This document shows positions 1-15,100 of a stretch of DNA of 64,000 nucleotides, piece after piece. Both the position numbers and the translations under genes were made by a program. The notes under the pieces are model-generated. The model saw only the letters and a program-made list of their open reading frames with translations. It did no database searches and was not told where the DNA came from. The stretch covers positions 304,320 to 368,319 of the forward strand of contig NMRA01000442.1 of assembly GCA_002633005.1 (NCBI GenBank). Direction: 5' to 3'. The stretch's first letter is position 1, and the number at the start of each line of letters is the position of its first letter. Source of the DNA: Phoronis australis (taxonomy: Eukaryota; Phoronida; Phoronidae).

Positions 1-120
1 AGCCAGGGCAAAAAGCGTGCAATGGCGCGGTTGTCCCGCTGGCGGGCCCGCGTGAACTCCAGAGCAATGTACTGGGCAATGCCCGATTTCAGTTGACCTC
101 CAAGTGTGTCCTCATTGAGA
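1..120 (-). CDS. UNC79: UNC79 exon w38 (cut by window edge)
   Basis: Reads LNEDTLGGQLKSGIAQYIAL, RQRDNRAIARFLPW. Vertebrates have LHEDTFGGHLKVGLAQ and NHRDNKAVIRYLPWLY. Acceptor GCTAGCAG|T. The exon runs off the left edge. About 300 more residues (the C-terminal region) are expected beyond it. Confidence 0.94.
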
Positions 121-3100
121 CTGCTAGCCTTCATGTTATTCTAATGGTAGAAGAAATGTGATCTATCTTCATGTTGTTTTGAAGGTAAAAGAAGTCAGGT
201 GATCTTATTTTCATGCTGCTTTGAAGTTGGAAGAAGTTGAGTGGTCTTATTTTTATCTTTTCTGAACTGGGAAGAAGCAATAGGGTCTTATTGCACGTTT
301 CCCTGAAGGAGGATGAACCAATGTGGGTATATTTTCATGTCACTTTGAAGGTGGAAAAAGCAATGCTAGTCTCATTTTCATGTTTATCCAATGAATTTGA
401 GTACCATCAACAATTATCGAGATTCCCAAAAGCATAGAAGGCCTGCTAGAAGGTGATAAAATGTTCTAATAAACATAGTGAAAATCGGCCAATCAATTAG
501 AGAGAAATTTTTCAGGCAAGAATGTTTCCCACAATGTGTTGTTCATGTAAACTGTTTACATTTGACACTTCAATAAGGTCAGTTTCAGCAGTTTCAATGC
601 CCACCTTGACCTTGGTGAGGGTGTGAAGATCAGCGATGAATTCTAGGCACTCTCCCACATGATGGCGCATTACCTCGCAGGCGCTGGTACTTATCAGTAC
701 TTGAGAATGATGGTTGTAGGTCAGAGGGATCTCTGGAGTGATGTTGGTCGGGCAAAGCGTGCCCCCTGCGTCCATGACAACAAACTGAAATATGACAAAA
801 GTTTTGTTGTTAAGTTTGCTTGAGAACAGTCGATGACTCAAACTTGAATCCTCCTGTAACGTTTTCACCGTCTGTTTCGTTGTTACAAACTGGAAACAAA
901 TTTGTTGAAGAAACAACGGTTTTACAGCCTAAGAGTGCATTTTTGGGATTGCTTTTGGATGGGATAGACTTTTTTGAAATTATTAGCTTTGACTAAGGCT
1001 ACAAAACAACAAGATCTATAATTGTTGTTAGCGATTTTATTAAAATCACCAATTTTCGCTGTTGTCTGCCAGACATTAACTGAAATCGAGGTTGCTAACG
1101 TTACCACTTAAATAGGCTTAAAATACTCTGCCAATTATCTACCAGGATTTTAGTTCTGCCAGCAGAATGTTAGACTGCAACTGCGAGAGTTCCAGGTTCA
1201 ATTCTGCACAGAGACTGATCTCAGATCTTTTTTCTCGCTCAGAATGGCTTTAAGGCCTCAACTGACAGACTAGTCACTCCACCTAGCATTCAGTCACAAA
1301 ATTGGCCTACTTCCAGCCATATTACTTTTACTCATCCAGTCTTCAGTAACAGTTCTTCCCCAGTCCAGAAATCAATTCTGATCGCAATAAGGTACACGCT
1401 GAGACAAATCCTAAATACAATGTATATAAATCAACAAAGGGGGATAATTAGGACTCGAATACACCTCCACGTATTTTACCTGGATCAACATGAGAATGTT
1501 CTCGTCCGGGCAAGACGTCTTGAACTTTAGTGCTTGGACAAGCTCAAGCACAACGCCTCTGCACAAGGTTAATTTGTCGCGGTCCTGAGAAAGATTTCAA
1601 ATAAATATTTGGAAGGTTAATTCTCAAGATTCATGACATAAGCACATGTGTAACAACTACAAGGTATGTGAGGAACTATTGCAGAATTTCTGATGGCAAA
1701 ATGGTGACCTTGACCAATCTCTTCCCAACTTGCACCTAAATGACCAAGAAAGTTGCCATGGAGACAGCACATTTTAAAGTCCTGAAGAACCCCAGAAAAA
1801 CAAATCCCTGATAAGATTTATATGAATTTGTCATATATCACGTTTTTTCAGTCTGCAAAACGATTTTGTGAATTGTTTTTAAATTGATCCACTTTCGGAA
1901 ATTGGTTATCAAATAAAATTGATGATATTGTTTTACTATCAATATACTTTTCTTTTTTCCTCAATTTTACTAAAACGACATGGTCATGTGGCCCAATTAA
2001 TGGTCGATAGGTGAAATGTCAAAAATCAAACTTTATATAGGCTTTCTACTAAAGCTAGATACTTGGCTAAATATGCAGACTTGTTGATAAGGTCTAAATT
2101 AACATAACCATTTGGTGTACGTTCATAAGCAAGTCATTGATTAATAAGCTGGGACATATCAGGGGCTCTAACCTGAAATAAATTGAAGCAACTGCTGATA
2201 AGAGGGTTTTTAATAACATCATGAGGGTTAGTGGTAGTAGTATTTATGGTAATGGTGATGGTGGTAGACTGAAGAGTCCTTCTGACACGTCTATTTATTT
2301 GGCACATTATCCACAAAACTGTAGATTTTAACTCAGAAAAGTATAGATTTTCTTAAAGTGGGAACCTTGCAAAATTTTATTTTTGACTTGACACCACATG
2401 ACCAGGCCTTTTTCATAAAACTTACTAAAAAAAGAAAGATACATTCACAGCAAAACAAGGATATCAAAAACATGGCCAAATTCTATTTGACACAAATGCT
2501 TGAGATGAAATCTCAAAACGGTTACAGTTTCCTAAATTATCATTCAATTTCCATTGATGGAAATTTTGAGTTTTTTCATAACCCCTCATGCAAAAGTGAA
2601 GCATTTCAAACAAAATTTATAAAAGCATTTTGGAGAACAGTACATAAAGCATATCTGAAAGTTTCATACGAACACTTCGGAGATACAATGTTCTGAAGTA
2701 AGCGAACTATGGCACTTTTCTAGGGCCCTATATAACCTTGATATTCTTTATTTTGTGTATCATCCCAAACACTATGGAGTGCAACAACTACAGCTATTGG
2801 TAAAAATTCTCCAGTCTGGGCAATCTCTAAAATTTGGGACACCGAAATTCAAGTCGAAATTGAGTTTTCTTGAATTCTGAATATTGGGCCATGAGCAATT
2901 TTGGCATTCATCATATTTTTCACTTGCAGACACTGTCTACTTGTTTGTATCAACCGAATCTGAAAATAAACTATATGTGATTCAAAAAATCCTTGAAGAT
3001 GGGCACCAGTTAGACATTTTCAAGCGTCCCATAGTGTGTAACATTGATGTGAATGGCCTATTTCTTTGGTACAAGCTCTGAGCTAGAGTATAATAATCAA

Positions 3101-6100
3101 CTTTTCACTGTCCCAAACTGGAAACTTTTATCTCAGATACAACTAAGCAAAATAAAATGAAAGACATTTAATTCACAACCAATGTTTGTGGGACAAAGAA
3201 GGCATACTAACTGGCTGGAATGAGTTGATTGGCAAGTTGGAACTATCCAATAAGGTCACTTCAGTGACGGAGGGCATTACAATTACGTAAAACACAACAA
3301 CTGAGACAAAGTGTGTAGTGTATTGACAACAAAAGATCAGAAACAGTAATTGCAAACTGATCGTAGACGTGCTTAATCCCAGAATACCTTACAGTACAAA
3401 CTACAAACTACAGTGCCATCTACTGTACAACGTGGAACTACTGATACAGTACAAAGTGCTCACAAGCTCACCTTGCTGAAAGCCCGATTACACCAAGTAC
3501 ATATGTCAAGAAGAGCCTGGAGCTTGAAAGAACAATTCTGTATGGTGAAACTGAGTAGCTTGGAGAATGGCTCTAACATGGACTGCAATAGAAACAAAAT
3601 GGATGCACTTGTCTTGTTAGTTATAATGTCCGACGGAAATAGAGACAATTTACTCAAGTTGCATCATCACGTCAAGTGAACTTTTTTCTTCACCAATCAC
3701 GCACAGAGCTAAACATCAAAATCCGTCTGCTGTGCAGTTCACTGTAGGTCTAACGACAACAAGACCGGGAAGATAGGGTTTATCAGTTGGCGTAAACAGT
3801 GAAGCTTAGCCTTGTGAGACATTATAGGATAGCCACTTCCTCAATGACAGCACTCTCAAGATTCTGCAGTATTATTAACCACAATGCAGGCACTTGCCCC
3901 ACAGTTGTGTGCCCTCAACATCAAAATTGGTCCATCATTTGTCATACTAAAGCCAATAAAACTTTTACTGTTCCATAGCCAGTTGTAACGCTACTAATAA
4001 TTATTAATCCAACAAAAACTTGAAAAACTTAGTGAGATGTGATTAATTGTTCTTAAGTTTGTCAGCCTAGTCAATCATACGATATGCTTTTCTATTTCTG
4101 CAAAAGGGAAGAGTTGAATTCGGGATGGGGAAGTTGTCGCATGAGACCAAGAACTTGTGCTGCCATCTATTGGATGAGAGGACAACCTTTCTCTTGCATA
4201 AAAAGCTTAAGAATTTATCTTGTTTCAAGATGAAGTTCTTCTATGAGTTTGTACATAAAGGAAGAAATGTCCATTTTTAGTTTAAGTGATCAATGTTACA
4301 GTACACATTCTTATTCATGAAAGTACTTCATTTTGGGCACAGCTATTTGAAATCAATGGAGGGTGATAAAACAGTTTTATTAGCTGCCACCACAAAGAAA
4401 TTCGTTGAATCAAATATACAGCGACCTTGGTTGTCCCCCGCAACAAACACCAGTCACATACAAAAGTTCAGCTGTTTGTGATGACAGTTTCTGAATTTAC
4501 AATCTGCAAAATGAAAACTTAAGATGCTTTACCCCCTCAAGATTATAATTTTTGCGGTATTCAGGTGGAAAAGATTAAGAGTTCTATGTAACAGGAATGA
4601 CCAATGACAAAAAACGCGGAAACTTTTAAGGCCCAAATCATGCGCGCTACCCAGCCTTGAAATGGTCGATGTGAACCTTTCCCCGACAAAAATCGGGAGG
4701 ACTAATTAAAAAAAAAACGTTACCACCATCAGTACCATGCGTCTGCGTCCTTTTACCTCGTCGGTCCACTCCCAACCCACACATTTTTGGCTCTAGAGCC
4801 GTAGTATTTGCCGCCGCGTTTTACAATAACACGACACGCCATTGAAAATCCCACCACGCTTACCCAGACGCCTCGGCAATGTTGACAATTTACGTTCCTC
4901 CGCAACATAAAGACCAACTTCCGCTTTTCGAGGTGAACGACGTCTGCAACGCCGCGGTAAGAAAGGAATTTGCCGCGGAAATTTTATAATATCAAATCCG
5001 ATTTTTTTACGCGGAAACATAATAAAATGCTCGGACAGAACATTTGAAAAAAGCGGAAATCCGCGTTTCCGCGGAAAATTCCAAGCCCTGATGTAAGCTA
5101 TTATGTTCAAAAGACAACTCCACCTCACTATGTAGAAGATAGTTAACTTGATTTCTGGGAAGAAATGTTATCTATTGCGTTTATCTAATCCTCGTGAAAT
5201 GAAATTAAAAAATATGTGGCAATGTACCAACTGAAGCAGTTCACTACAGAAATCCCTGTTCCCAAGTTCCCAATCAAAAAAGCTGGTCATGCACCACACA
5301 TAAGCACTAATCCATAAAATTCAGACTCTCCACTATGACAATTAGTGACCTGTTTGCTGTCAAGGGTCATGACCTTTCACTCCAGCAACTCTGACCTTGA
5401 ATTCCGCTTATACTCAGCCATCACAATGGTGAATTCCGAGTCATTCTGTCCCATTTTTTATTGTGCTCCATAAAACCAAACATGTTTACAGTTATAATGT
5501 TCTCCCAACGCCAACTGTTATGGATCATTCATAAGTTGCGGTTGGAAGACTCCGCATCGACTGCAACAAGACTCGTCCACCAGTTTGCCTCATGTCTGTC
5601 TGTTCGTACTAACCTTCATGTTGCCAATACCAGGTACTTTCAGTACTGTGGTCATGATGTGCAACACCGGCGCCATGTCGCACGGGCTCGGCAGCACCGT
5701 CGGCAGACGCCGGAAGAACGTCTCAAAGTGAGGCAGGATGCCGGTCCAGATGGCTGGGGGCGTGTCCAGGCCGATGCAATCCAGGTAGGTGGCAAGGTTA
5801 GACAGGAGAGTGGTGATGGTGTCGGCAGGAAGGTTCTTCTTACTGTTGAGACCCTGATGAAGAATATACATAACTATTGTATCATATCGTATCATATCGT
5901 ATTGTATCAACATTTACATTATAATAGTCAATTTAAACACAAAAAGCACCAGCCACAGACTCCTATCACAAACTATAAATGAATAGAAGTGACTTAACAA
6001 TTTACGTTAACCTAAAAGTGGAGGTTTATCACATTGGCATTCCATACGTTAACCAACAAAATGATGATGTGGTGAAAGCATTAAGAGATACACAAGCACA

Positions 6101-9100
6101 CAATCTCTTGGAAAAGGATAAAAAGTCAACCCTAGTCTCGCTCCAGCCTCCAGCATGCAGTCAACTTCATGCAATCTAAAATAGTGTCACTTGTCTAACA
6201 TTATTCACTTCCTCATCTGGAAACGTACTGAGTTGACTAGCCTGTTGTGTTGTTCACTTTCACATTTTTAAAACAAAGGCAGCAGAAAATACATAGAACA
6301 TTGTTGGTTACTATTTTGTAGTCATCCTGTACATAATCCATAATTCAGAGTCTAACAAGTTCTTATTATAACAGCCTAAGTATCCTATAAGCAAATACAA
6401 TACAAAGACAAGTGCATGGTATGAATGACACCAGCACTGTGAATGGACTACAAATGAACACAACGCAGTACACGTGGAGAGTAAACACACAGAGGTGTTG
6501 CAGTGAGGCATCACTGTATGTGGTGTAAAAAGTAACACACAGTTGTAATACTTCAGTAACCATTCTGTGCCCTTCTTGGGGCAGCCTGCCGTTTCTGATA
6601 AGTCACATTACGTCACTTCTTCAACGAATCACAAGTTTGACGAAATGGGAATTCAGCTAGCGCACTGTAGGAAGTTGTCTAGTAAACATTAACTTATCAT
6701 AACAAGAACTGTAAGAGACTAACCTCCAGGAGAAACTCCAGAGCCATATAACTGCTGAGGTCGGAGAAGTCCACAAGGGCATTGGCGACAGTCTTGAAGA
6801 AGTCGGGATCTGAAAAAGGCTTGGAATTTAATTGAATGTGTTTTCAATTTACTTTCAACGTTGACAAATAGTGGAGTTTGATGTCTTTCCAATTTGCCAG
6901 GACGAAAGATCAGAGAATTACCGTACTCATTCCTGTTAAAGGGACATCATCATTTTGACAGACGAAAAATGCATTATTTTTGGGTTTATCGCTCAATAGA
7001 ACAGACATCTTAAGTTAGTAACTTTTGACTATAGTAAACAGTACAATAGAATCAGCTACGATTTTATTACAAATCGCCAATTCTTGCTGCTGTCTGCCAG
7101 ACATCTGCGGAAATCAAGGACAGTGACTTCATCAGTAAAATACGCTGGCATTTATTGAGTAATATTTGGCTCATCTAGTAGAACAGTTGGCTGCCACAGC
7201 AATGGTTTCAGGTTCAAATCCACGTCAGGGGTGATCTCAGAATACCATAATCTTTACTTTAATGCCTAGAGCACTTAATTTGAATAATTAAAAAAATCTG
7301 GGAGTGGGCATCAAACCGAGCATGGGCGTTAAAAAGTGCAAATCGGAAATTTCGTGGCAGGCGTTAAGCTGAACATGGGCGTTGACCCGGTTGAGTGCTG
7401 TATTTGGAACTAAATGAGCTTGAGTCAAAAGTGATTTTATGACGTTTTTACAACTGAAATGAAGCAGAAAGAGGTTCTGTAACATATTACTATTTTAGAT
7501 TAAGATGTCTTTTGGAGCAATTTAAGCATATCTGCTGACAACACAAGTGAAAGGTATCTTAATATTTCATCCTTAAGTCATTCACGGATGACAGAAATAT
7601 CTAGTGCCATTACTGTTTCAGGTGACTAAAATAAAAAATAAAAACACGCCGGGCTAAATCACTTTATTGATTTTAGATTCCGTATGAATATATGTCATAC
7701 CTTCAATATTACTCTGAAACAGCTGCACAAATATGCCATTGGGGGCCAGTTGATGGAGTGTACATCGTAAGAACTGGCGTGCAGCACTGATGGAGTTGCC
7801 AGGAACAATAAGGTTGGAGCTGAAATTGAATGAGCCATATAACAGTACTTCCAATTAAGTCTATTACAACACCATTTAACAAACAATTCGCAACAAAATA
7901 AAGCGGATTCTACAACTACTACTGAATGAAGAACATTGTTGAACTCCAAATTTTGCACAGTGTGGTCCACTGTGGGACTGTATGCATTTTACAAGGTTGA
8001 CAAAGGTGAACATCAACCTATACCACTACGCATCATTTTTTACTACATTCTAAGCAAAAGGAGCCAGTCAAGTATTTTTTTCACTCACTTGTCCGTCTGC
8101 CAGGAGTAGGGACTGCTAGCTGCAATTTTGGCCACGGACTGTACCATGTCAAGCAGCAGGGGGGCAGCTTGGGCTGGTTCACGGTGCACAAAAGTGGACA
8201 GCACCGTGATACACAGACTAATAGTTTCCTCCTCGTACTGCTCCAATATGGCGTTGCACTCTGAGCACCGGTCGACCATCAGCGTCTCGCTGAACCGTGA
8301 CGGCGCGGGCTTTGGCTGACCAGAGGCCTTAGGCAGGTCAACCTTGCGGCGGTACCTTTGGAAGAATTTTAAAGGGACATTTCATCCCAACAGCTGAAGT
8401 ATGACGATCATCAAATAGGTCGATTCGCACGTCAACCAAAATGGTCTCAAAATTTTCATACATAACGTAAAATGGCCATGAAGTAGTGCCATGGTAACGA
8501 GTACGATAGAAAAGTCATTTTGATAGTACTATTTAGTTCCCTAGAGCAATTCTAACATTACGAAGATTGGTTATGTGAGAGCAGAGTGACGTAAATTGTT
8601 AGGATGTCGATACCTTGGTTTATTTTTAACTTTAGATTGCTGGGTCTTCTTGACATCGTCAGGCTTCGAGTTTGACAGCGATGTCGTCATCAGTCCTGTC
8701 TTACGAGGTTTCAAGTTCGGAGACAGTTGCAACTGCCCAGGTACCTTCAGGCTGCCTTCAGCTGGAGACGTTTCCGTTGCAGCCGACTCTAAAAGCATAT
8801 ACAAGATGAACAATTAACCCAAGAGTTAACAGTTAATTCGCCATGATTTTATGTGGCACTTACACACAGTACCGTCCCTGAAAATAATAAAGGTGCTTAA
8901 AGAAACAGATTTCGTCTAAGTTTGTTAACTTTGACAATGTTGACCACCAGAATTTCAAATCAGGCCAAACAGAAGTCATTTTTGTGCTTTCAGAACACTA
9001 CAGTGTTCTATGTCGAAAGTTCTCCAATGACAATTAACATTCTATTTTATAAATAAAATTTTGCTTACTAGTTAAGGTACTACAGCAAAATTAATGCAAT

Positions 9101-12100
9101 GTGTTGATTTCACTAACTTATGCACAAACCCACCAGTTTCCTTGGCTGTACTTTCTTCCTCCTTCTTAGGACTAGAGGCAACACGGCGACCAAGTTTTGG
9201 TGAGTCTCCACTAGAGGTTCTGGCGAGTCGCTTCCCCACCTCGGAGAAGCTTGTCTCCTCCTCAATAGTGTTATATCTTAGCAACTTCCCACGATGCTTT
9301 GAGCCCGTACCCATGTCTTGAAGTGAGATTTGATGAGAGAGAAGTGAGCCAGCCTGTCCATTAGCCGGCTGAGGCTCAGAGGGGACGGCCAAACTAGTGG
9401 CAGCTGATGTTTTATTCTCCGACGAAGGCTTGTCATCGCTGACTTTCGGTTCCGCAGATTTCTGTTGTAACATGCAGATAATAGTTTGTTACAATGGTTT
9501 GCAGAAATTCACATTTTCTTCAGTCTGTGTATCATTTCAGTGAAAATATGGTGAAGAAATTGCAGTGGGTTTCACGCACGACAGCCACAACCATTCAAAT
9601 TTCACCGTATTCATTGGGGACAATAAGATCACTCTGATAAGGGGTGGTCTACACAAGTCAAGTCCATTGTGACACCCAGGCAGGTTGCACAAGGTTGGGA
9701 CATATCAATACAGATACAGCAGTTGCAAAGCATCAGTCAAAGGAGTTAACTGATTTTTGTCACTCAAACAATGAAAAAAGTTCAATTCTCAAAGACGGAT
9801 TTAGTTTTTATAGTCCGCAATGTCTAAAATCGACAGGAAGAATATTGTCACGCAGGCAGTGGTTATCACTGATACCCGTCTCTGTTCCGAAATCTCCAAA
9901 CAAAACAAGGCAGTCATAAAAGTTGAGGTGCTGTGATTGTGCTTCTTGTAAAGCCAAGTGGTAGGAAGCAATTGACAATTGCCAGTTGGGAAGTAAGATG
10001 TATCGCCTAATGCTGTAGAGCAAAAGACAATGCTCTGAAGGAACAAGGTTAGAACACTATTTATTGAAACAGCATAACTGGCACGTTATAATTTGCTTTC
10101 AAAGTACACGGGAACAACAAAAAATTAACTGCAGCTCGAGCACAACTGTAATTACCACCGGCGAAGGAGACATGCCCCCCTTCTCATTTTCTCGTTCCTC
10201 CTGGCCTAAGTGAGATTCTTTGATGGACTTCTCAATGACATACTGCTCAAAACTGAGCTCCAGAGTTTTCTGAAAGACAAGTTCATGTGTCCCATCAAAG
10301 AGTGGTAATAAGTATATTAAAAGCCAATGACTATTCACTCTGCAGAAGCTGCTGGTCATTCATTCAGTTTCTTGCTATTAACTTCACATGTCACTGCAAA
10401 GCATATACATGATAACTGTACATAACATATTAGATATTCTTAATACTGACCTATGTTCAACTAAAACCTGTATCAAGATTCAATATTATGGTACTACAGT
10501 GAAACCAAATAACATTGCCCACCTAAAGACAGGGGTATACAAACCCCCATATGCCCCTTCAGTGATTTTCAATGTCAAAAGCTTATTTGAATTAGATCAC
10601 TGCACAGTATAAGTGGTTTTTATGAATTACTGTTTCTCACTCTTTTAAGCATGTGGTATTGAACACTAAAATTATGTCCTGTCATCAGTTAGGAATAATA
10701 CACTCTCTTGTATGCACACACAATGCAACAGCTGCCCGATACCCGTTACATAAATGGACAGAACATAAATAGACATGTATTCCAGGATCTTAAATCAGAC
10801 ACTTCCTCTGACGATGACAGATTCCATTGAAGATCCAAGAACAGATGCATTCAGATATTTATGTCCAAGTCGCTTGTGCAATGGACACTGGCAGTTGCCA
10901 CATTGTATGTAAGTTCAAAAGCATTGTGTCATTCCAAACTTACGAGAATACTCTGAGGAAACTAGAATCTGCAAAAACGTGTGTCCAACAGCACTGTGTC
11001 TAACAGCACGCGTGTCCAACAGCACGCGTGTCCAACAGCACGCGTGTCCAACCGCACGCGTGTCCAACCGCACGCGTGTCCAACAGCACGCGTGTCCAAG
11101 AGCACGCGTGTCCAAGAGCACGCGTGTCCAAGAGCACGCGTGTCCAAGAGCACGCGTGTCCAAGAGCACGCGTGTCCAACAGCACGCGTGTTCAACAGCA
11201 CGCGTGTCCAACAGCACGCGTGTTCAATAGCACGCGCTTAGATAGTCAAGACTGTCCAACTTACAGGTTTCTCCGCGACCTTGTTCCCTTGCTTTCCGGA
11301 CTTGACCTCTTCTGCTTCATCTTTAGACTTTTCTGATTCTGACTCTGGCACGCTGTAGTCCGGCAGTTTACGCGGCGGACGCCTCGGCTTCACCGGTTTC
11401 TTTGGGGTAGGTGGCGCCTCCTTATTCCTTGCTGCTGCTGCCTCTTGCAATTTCTGAATATGTGAGCATAATGTCTTAGAAACAATCATAACTTGTTCAT
11501 CTTGTAGAAAAATTCCACGTTTCCAAACGCGTATCAAATTTTAACAAACAACTCCTAAAACAGCAATATCTCCTTCAAAGCAACATGAAGCAACAAGATC
11601 TTTTCTCAACTTTTTATTGTCTATTTACATCAACCTCTAGCCTATTTACACGTGGAAGATGTTTCAGTCGGTCATTTCTCCGGCCATCTTCAAGGGTTGA
11701 ATGACCAAAACGTTGTGCAATTGTAAATGAGTTGAACAGGTGTAAAGTTAACAGACATACAAATCTTAGAAATAACATCATTACATCACCGCTTCAAGTT
11801 TCAGAAAATCATTGTGAGAATAGCACAGCCAAAGTCCCAACCTTTGAACTAAGAGAAAATCAAGCATTTGACAGATAAACCAACATCTGAAGCTGTCATG
11901 GAACACCTGTCAGTCTATTGAAAAACGAAACGAGCATTTGTCACAGAGTGACTAAATTGACCCCAAGACATACAAATATTTAAGACAAAACTGAAAGGTC
12001 AGCAACAACTGACATGGAGCAACTCAATTTCAAAAGGATTGATCAAGGTTATCAAAAGCTTTTTTAAGGTACACTTTTTTACCAGTGAATGTGCTGAACA

Positions 12101-15100
12101 ATCTGTTCAGGGTCGCCTGTTACTGTACAGCATGTATTGTGTCATTTTCAAGTTGCACGCAACTTTAAGTGGTAAGTAACAAGGAAATGCGCCTTTAAGA
12201 AACTGTGTCTAACCTGAATCCTAAACTTGACCAGACTCTGCTGGACGTCCGTCGTCTTGTCAGTTCTGAACATGATAGAGCTGCCTTCCTCTGATTGCGA
12301 GCCTAACGTGGAAGGCATACTGCCACCAGCACTCTCTGGTGTTTCCTGGATCTGCTCGAGGTCACCTACCGACACGTTACTCGTATCTGGAAGCACGATG
12401 CGATAGGCATTTTGCGTTGTCAGATATGAATCATGAAACACAACTCAAACTCATTCTTGTCAAAAAACCAGAAGCTTAGCAGCATGATAGTTAAAGCTGC
12501 CTCTTGCCCTGTTAAGCTGGCTAAACATAATCAAATTAGGCCTTCTACCTCTCATAACATCTATCTCATAATATTCCATACTGTGACAAGAGTTTATTTC
12601 CGTTATGGAAAATAAATAGGGACCTTTTCATGCAACGCACCTACTTTAACAACTTGTTCCCTAATTATTTTCATAGAGAGGGCTCAATTTTCAGACATAC
12701 AATTAGAAAATGTCACAAGTAAAAGAGAAGCTCAAGATGAAGATAAAGTGATAGAAATATATAATATTAGTGAGTACAACAAAATCTACAAAATAATGAA
12801 CTGAAAAGTTGACAACATAGCCAAGACCCTATTGGGACTGTTTCATGCAAGATTACCACCCAATTAAAACACCAGTCACAAACATCTTGTTAATAATTTT
12901 TCTTGGTTAAACGCCACCCATTTCCAAATATACTGCTTTACCTAATTTCGAGATACTAAATAGTCAGAAAATGACAATTTCTGAATAAAAACGGGAGAGT
13001 GCATAGACAACAAGATATTTTTGTACTGAATTAAAACAAACAATAGTGAGGTTGTCACAAAAGGAACATCAAATATCATTTGCTCTACGGAATACATGAC
13101 TCGATGCATTATAGAACACAAATATGTAATTATCTCACCTAGTTATCTCCCATGAGAGAAACAAGGAGAGATAAATCCACATATGAAATTACCTCTGGTC
13201 CTTCTCAGCAAGTGGTTGGGTCCCAAGGGTCCATTATCCAATTGTCGACACTTGTGATGCTGGGCGTTGATAGTATTAATGGTCAGTCGAACCAAGGTAA
13301 TGGCGATACCCATGGCTGGCTCAGTGTTGTACTGGTACTGAAACAGCAGGGTTCAGCGTAATTATTGGGGTGTGGCTTGCCTGGAAGATTTGTTGGGCAT
13401 TGACTGTGTTGATGCTGACTTGGATTAGGGTAATGGCGAAACCTATGGCTGGCTCAGTGGTATATACAAATACTGGAATGACAAGGTGCTGTGTAGTTAC
13501 TGGAGAGTACCCATTGGGAAAGGGATGCTCGTACAAAATAGAAATAGCCTCATCCTCTTGGACTGATCAAGGTGCGACGAAGGTGTTGATTAAAGTGACT
13601 AGTAAACAGAACACAAAGCAGATCACAAATGTTTAGGTCAGGATAGCGATGAACATTTTCCAGTTACTAAAAGCCAGGAGTGGATCCGAGACTTTGCTAC
13701 GAATTATCCCAACATATAAGTCCAAACCCAATTGTCTGTTTTCAATACCTGTTCAACTTAATACCAATATTTGTCTGAACACCTACCCTACAACAGTCAC
13801 CGTAGCTATTATACTAGTAGTATGTTCATATTAAGTGTGCAATATGATTCAAGTATCTAGTCAATCTCTTATATCTGTGAATCCTCCCACCTTATAGAGG
13901 ATGACCAAGAGCACAGAGAGCCAGGACTGGCGAGAATGAGGCTCTAGATACCACAATGTATAGTCTGGTGGCTGATAGTCGCTGGCGTAGCGCTGTGGAG
14001 ATGGGCAGTACTGTAGCAGTGACAAGCAGACATGAAGCATGATGTTACCGAGTTCAAAGTTACGGTCCAAAACCTAAAACAAGAGCAACACACAGCGTTG
14101 ATATGCATGTACCATCTGCATCTTACTGATATGGGTGTGCCATGCACACCTCGTTGAAATGTGTGCACCATCTGCATCTCGCTGGTATGCTTGTACCATT
14201 TGCATTTAGTTGATATGCACACCATCTGCGTCTTGACACCTGCACGCTGTGTGCATCCTGTTGACACGCGCCCACTGTCTGTATCTTGTTATACACGCGT
14301 CGGTAAAGATACATAGAATGTTCACTTCTTCAAATCTTTTCACACACTAGAGGGAGCAACACTAAAGAACCCGCGCTCCGTACAAGAAGAAACTTTTCAT
14401 TTAGACGACTTACCACTATAGAATTTGCATAAATTAATTCCTTAATATTCAGATGATACATCATTTCTGAGTTTGCTAAGAACTGGCCATTCATTATTCC
14501 TTAATAAATGTTTGGCATATAAAAAGGCACCATGTGCAAATCCAGTTCATAGCGTCTGGTCTCAAGCAATAACAAAGCAGCACTTATAGCCAAGCCCAGA
14601 ACTCACGTCTAATTTGACTAGTGTAAGAAAAATTTGAAACCAATTTCACGTCTGTAAGTGGTATAAATCAAAAGTTTTTGTGCAGAATTTGTGTTTTTTG
14701 CAGTGGAAGGCTGGTTCATTGTCTGAAAATTGGAAAATGGAATACTGATAAATATTGCAATTGCTGCAACGAAACATAAGGCAAGATTATATGCTCACAC
14801 AAATGTATTAAAGTAGTGCATAATATTGCCAGCCCACCTGTGGTAATCCAGCTAGAAAAGCGTTGAACACAGTGGATGACCTCAGTTTGTACGGAGGAAC
14901 AATGAATGATTTCTCTGTCTGCACATATCCGAGTAGTATGTAGAGGTGACGAATGACTATGTCACGTGACTTTCTGGTCTCTTCGGTTGTTACGTCTGGG
15001 TGAGTCATAAACTAGAAAAGATTACAAAGTTCACTAATTCAATCTCTGAAGAGTAATTACATGTCTGAATTATGTAATGCTGCACATTAACTTATCATTT

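Larger units (their letters stand above)
1585..3471. other. Intron w35-w36
   Basis: Mostly dispersed repeat: a family A copy in one orientation near 1860-2115 and another in the opposite orientation near 2310-2715. The remainder is unremarkable. Confidence 0.55.

Noticed and set aside
512-916. 134-residue open frame as one exon
   Set aside because: The part above 784 precedes a clear acceptor and is intron. Only the lower part is exon w37.
4600-5128. 111-residue arginine-rich minus-strand open frame in a GC-richer block
   Set aside because: Repeated CGCGGAAA motifs and no similarity; likely a dispersed repeat.
10915-11336. Overlapping open frames on both strands, each a 16-residue-period repeat
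   Set aside because: Explained by a stop-free 16-bp repeat that reads open in several frames. It lies in the intron beside exon w27.
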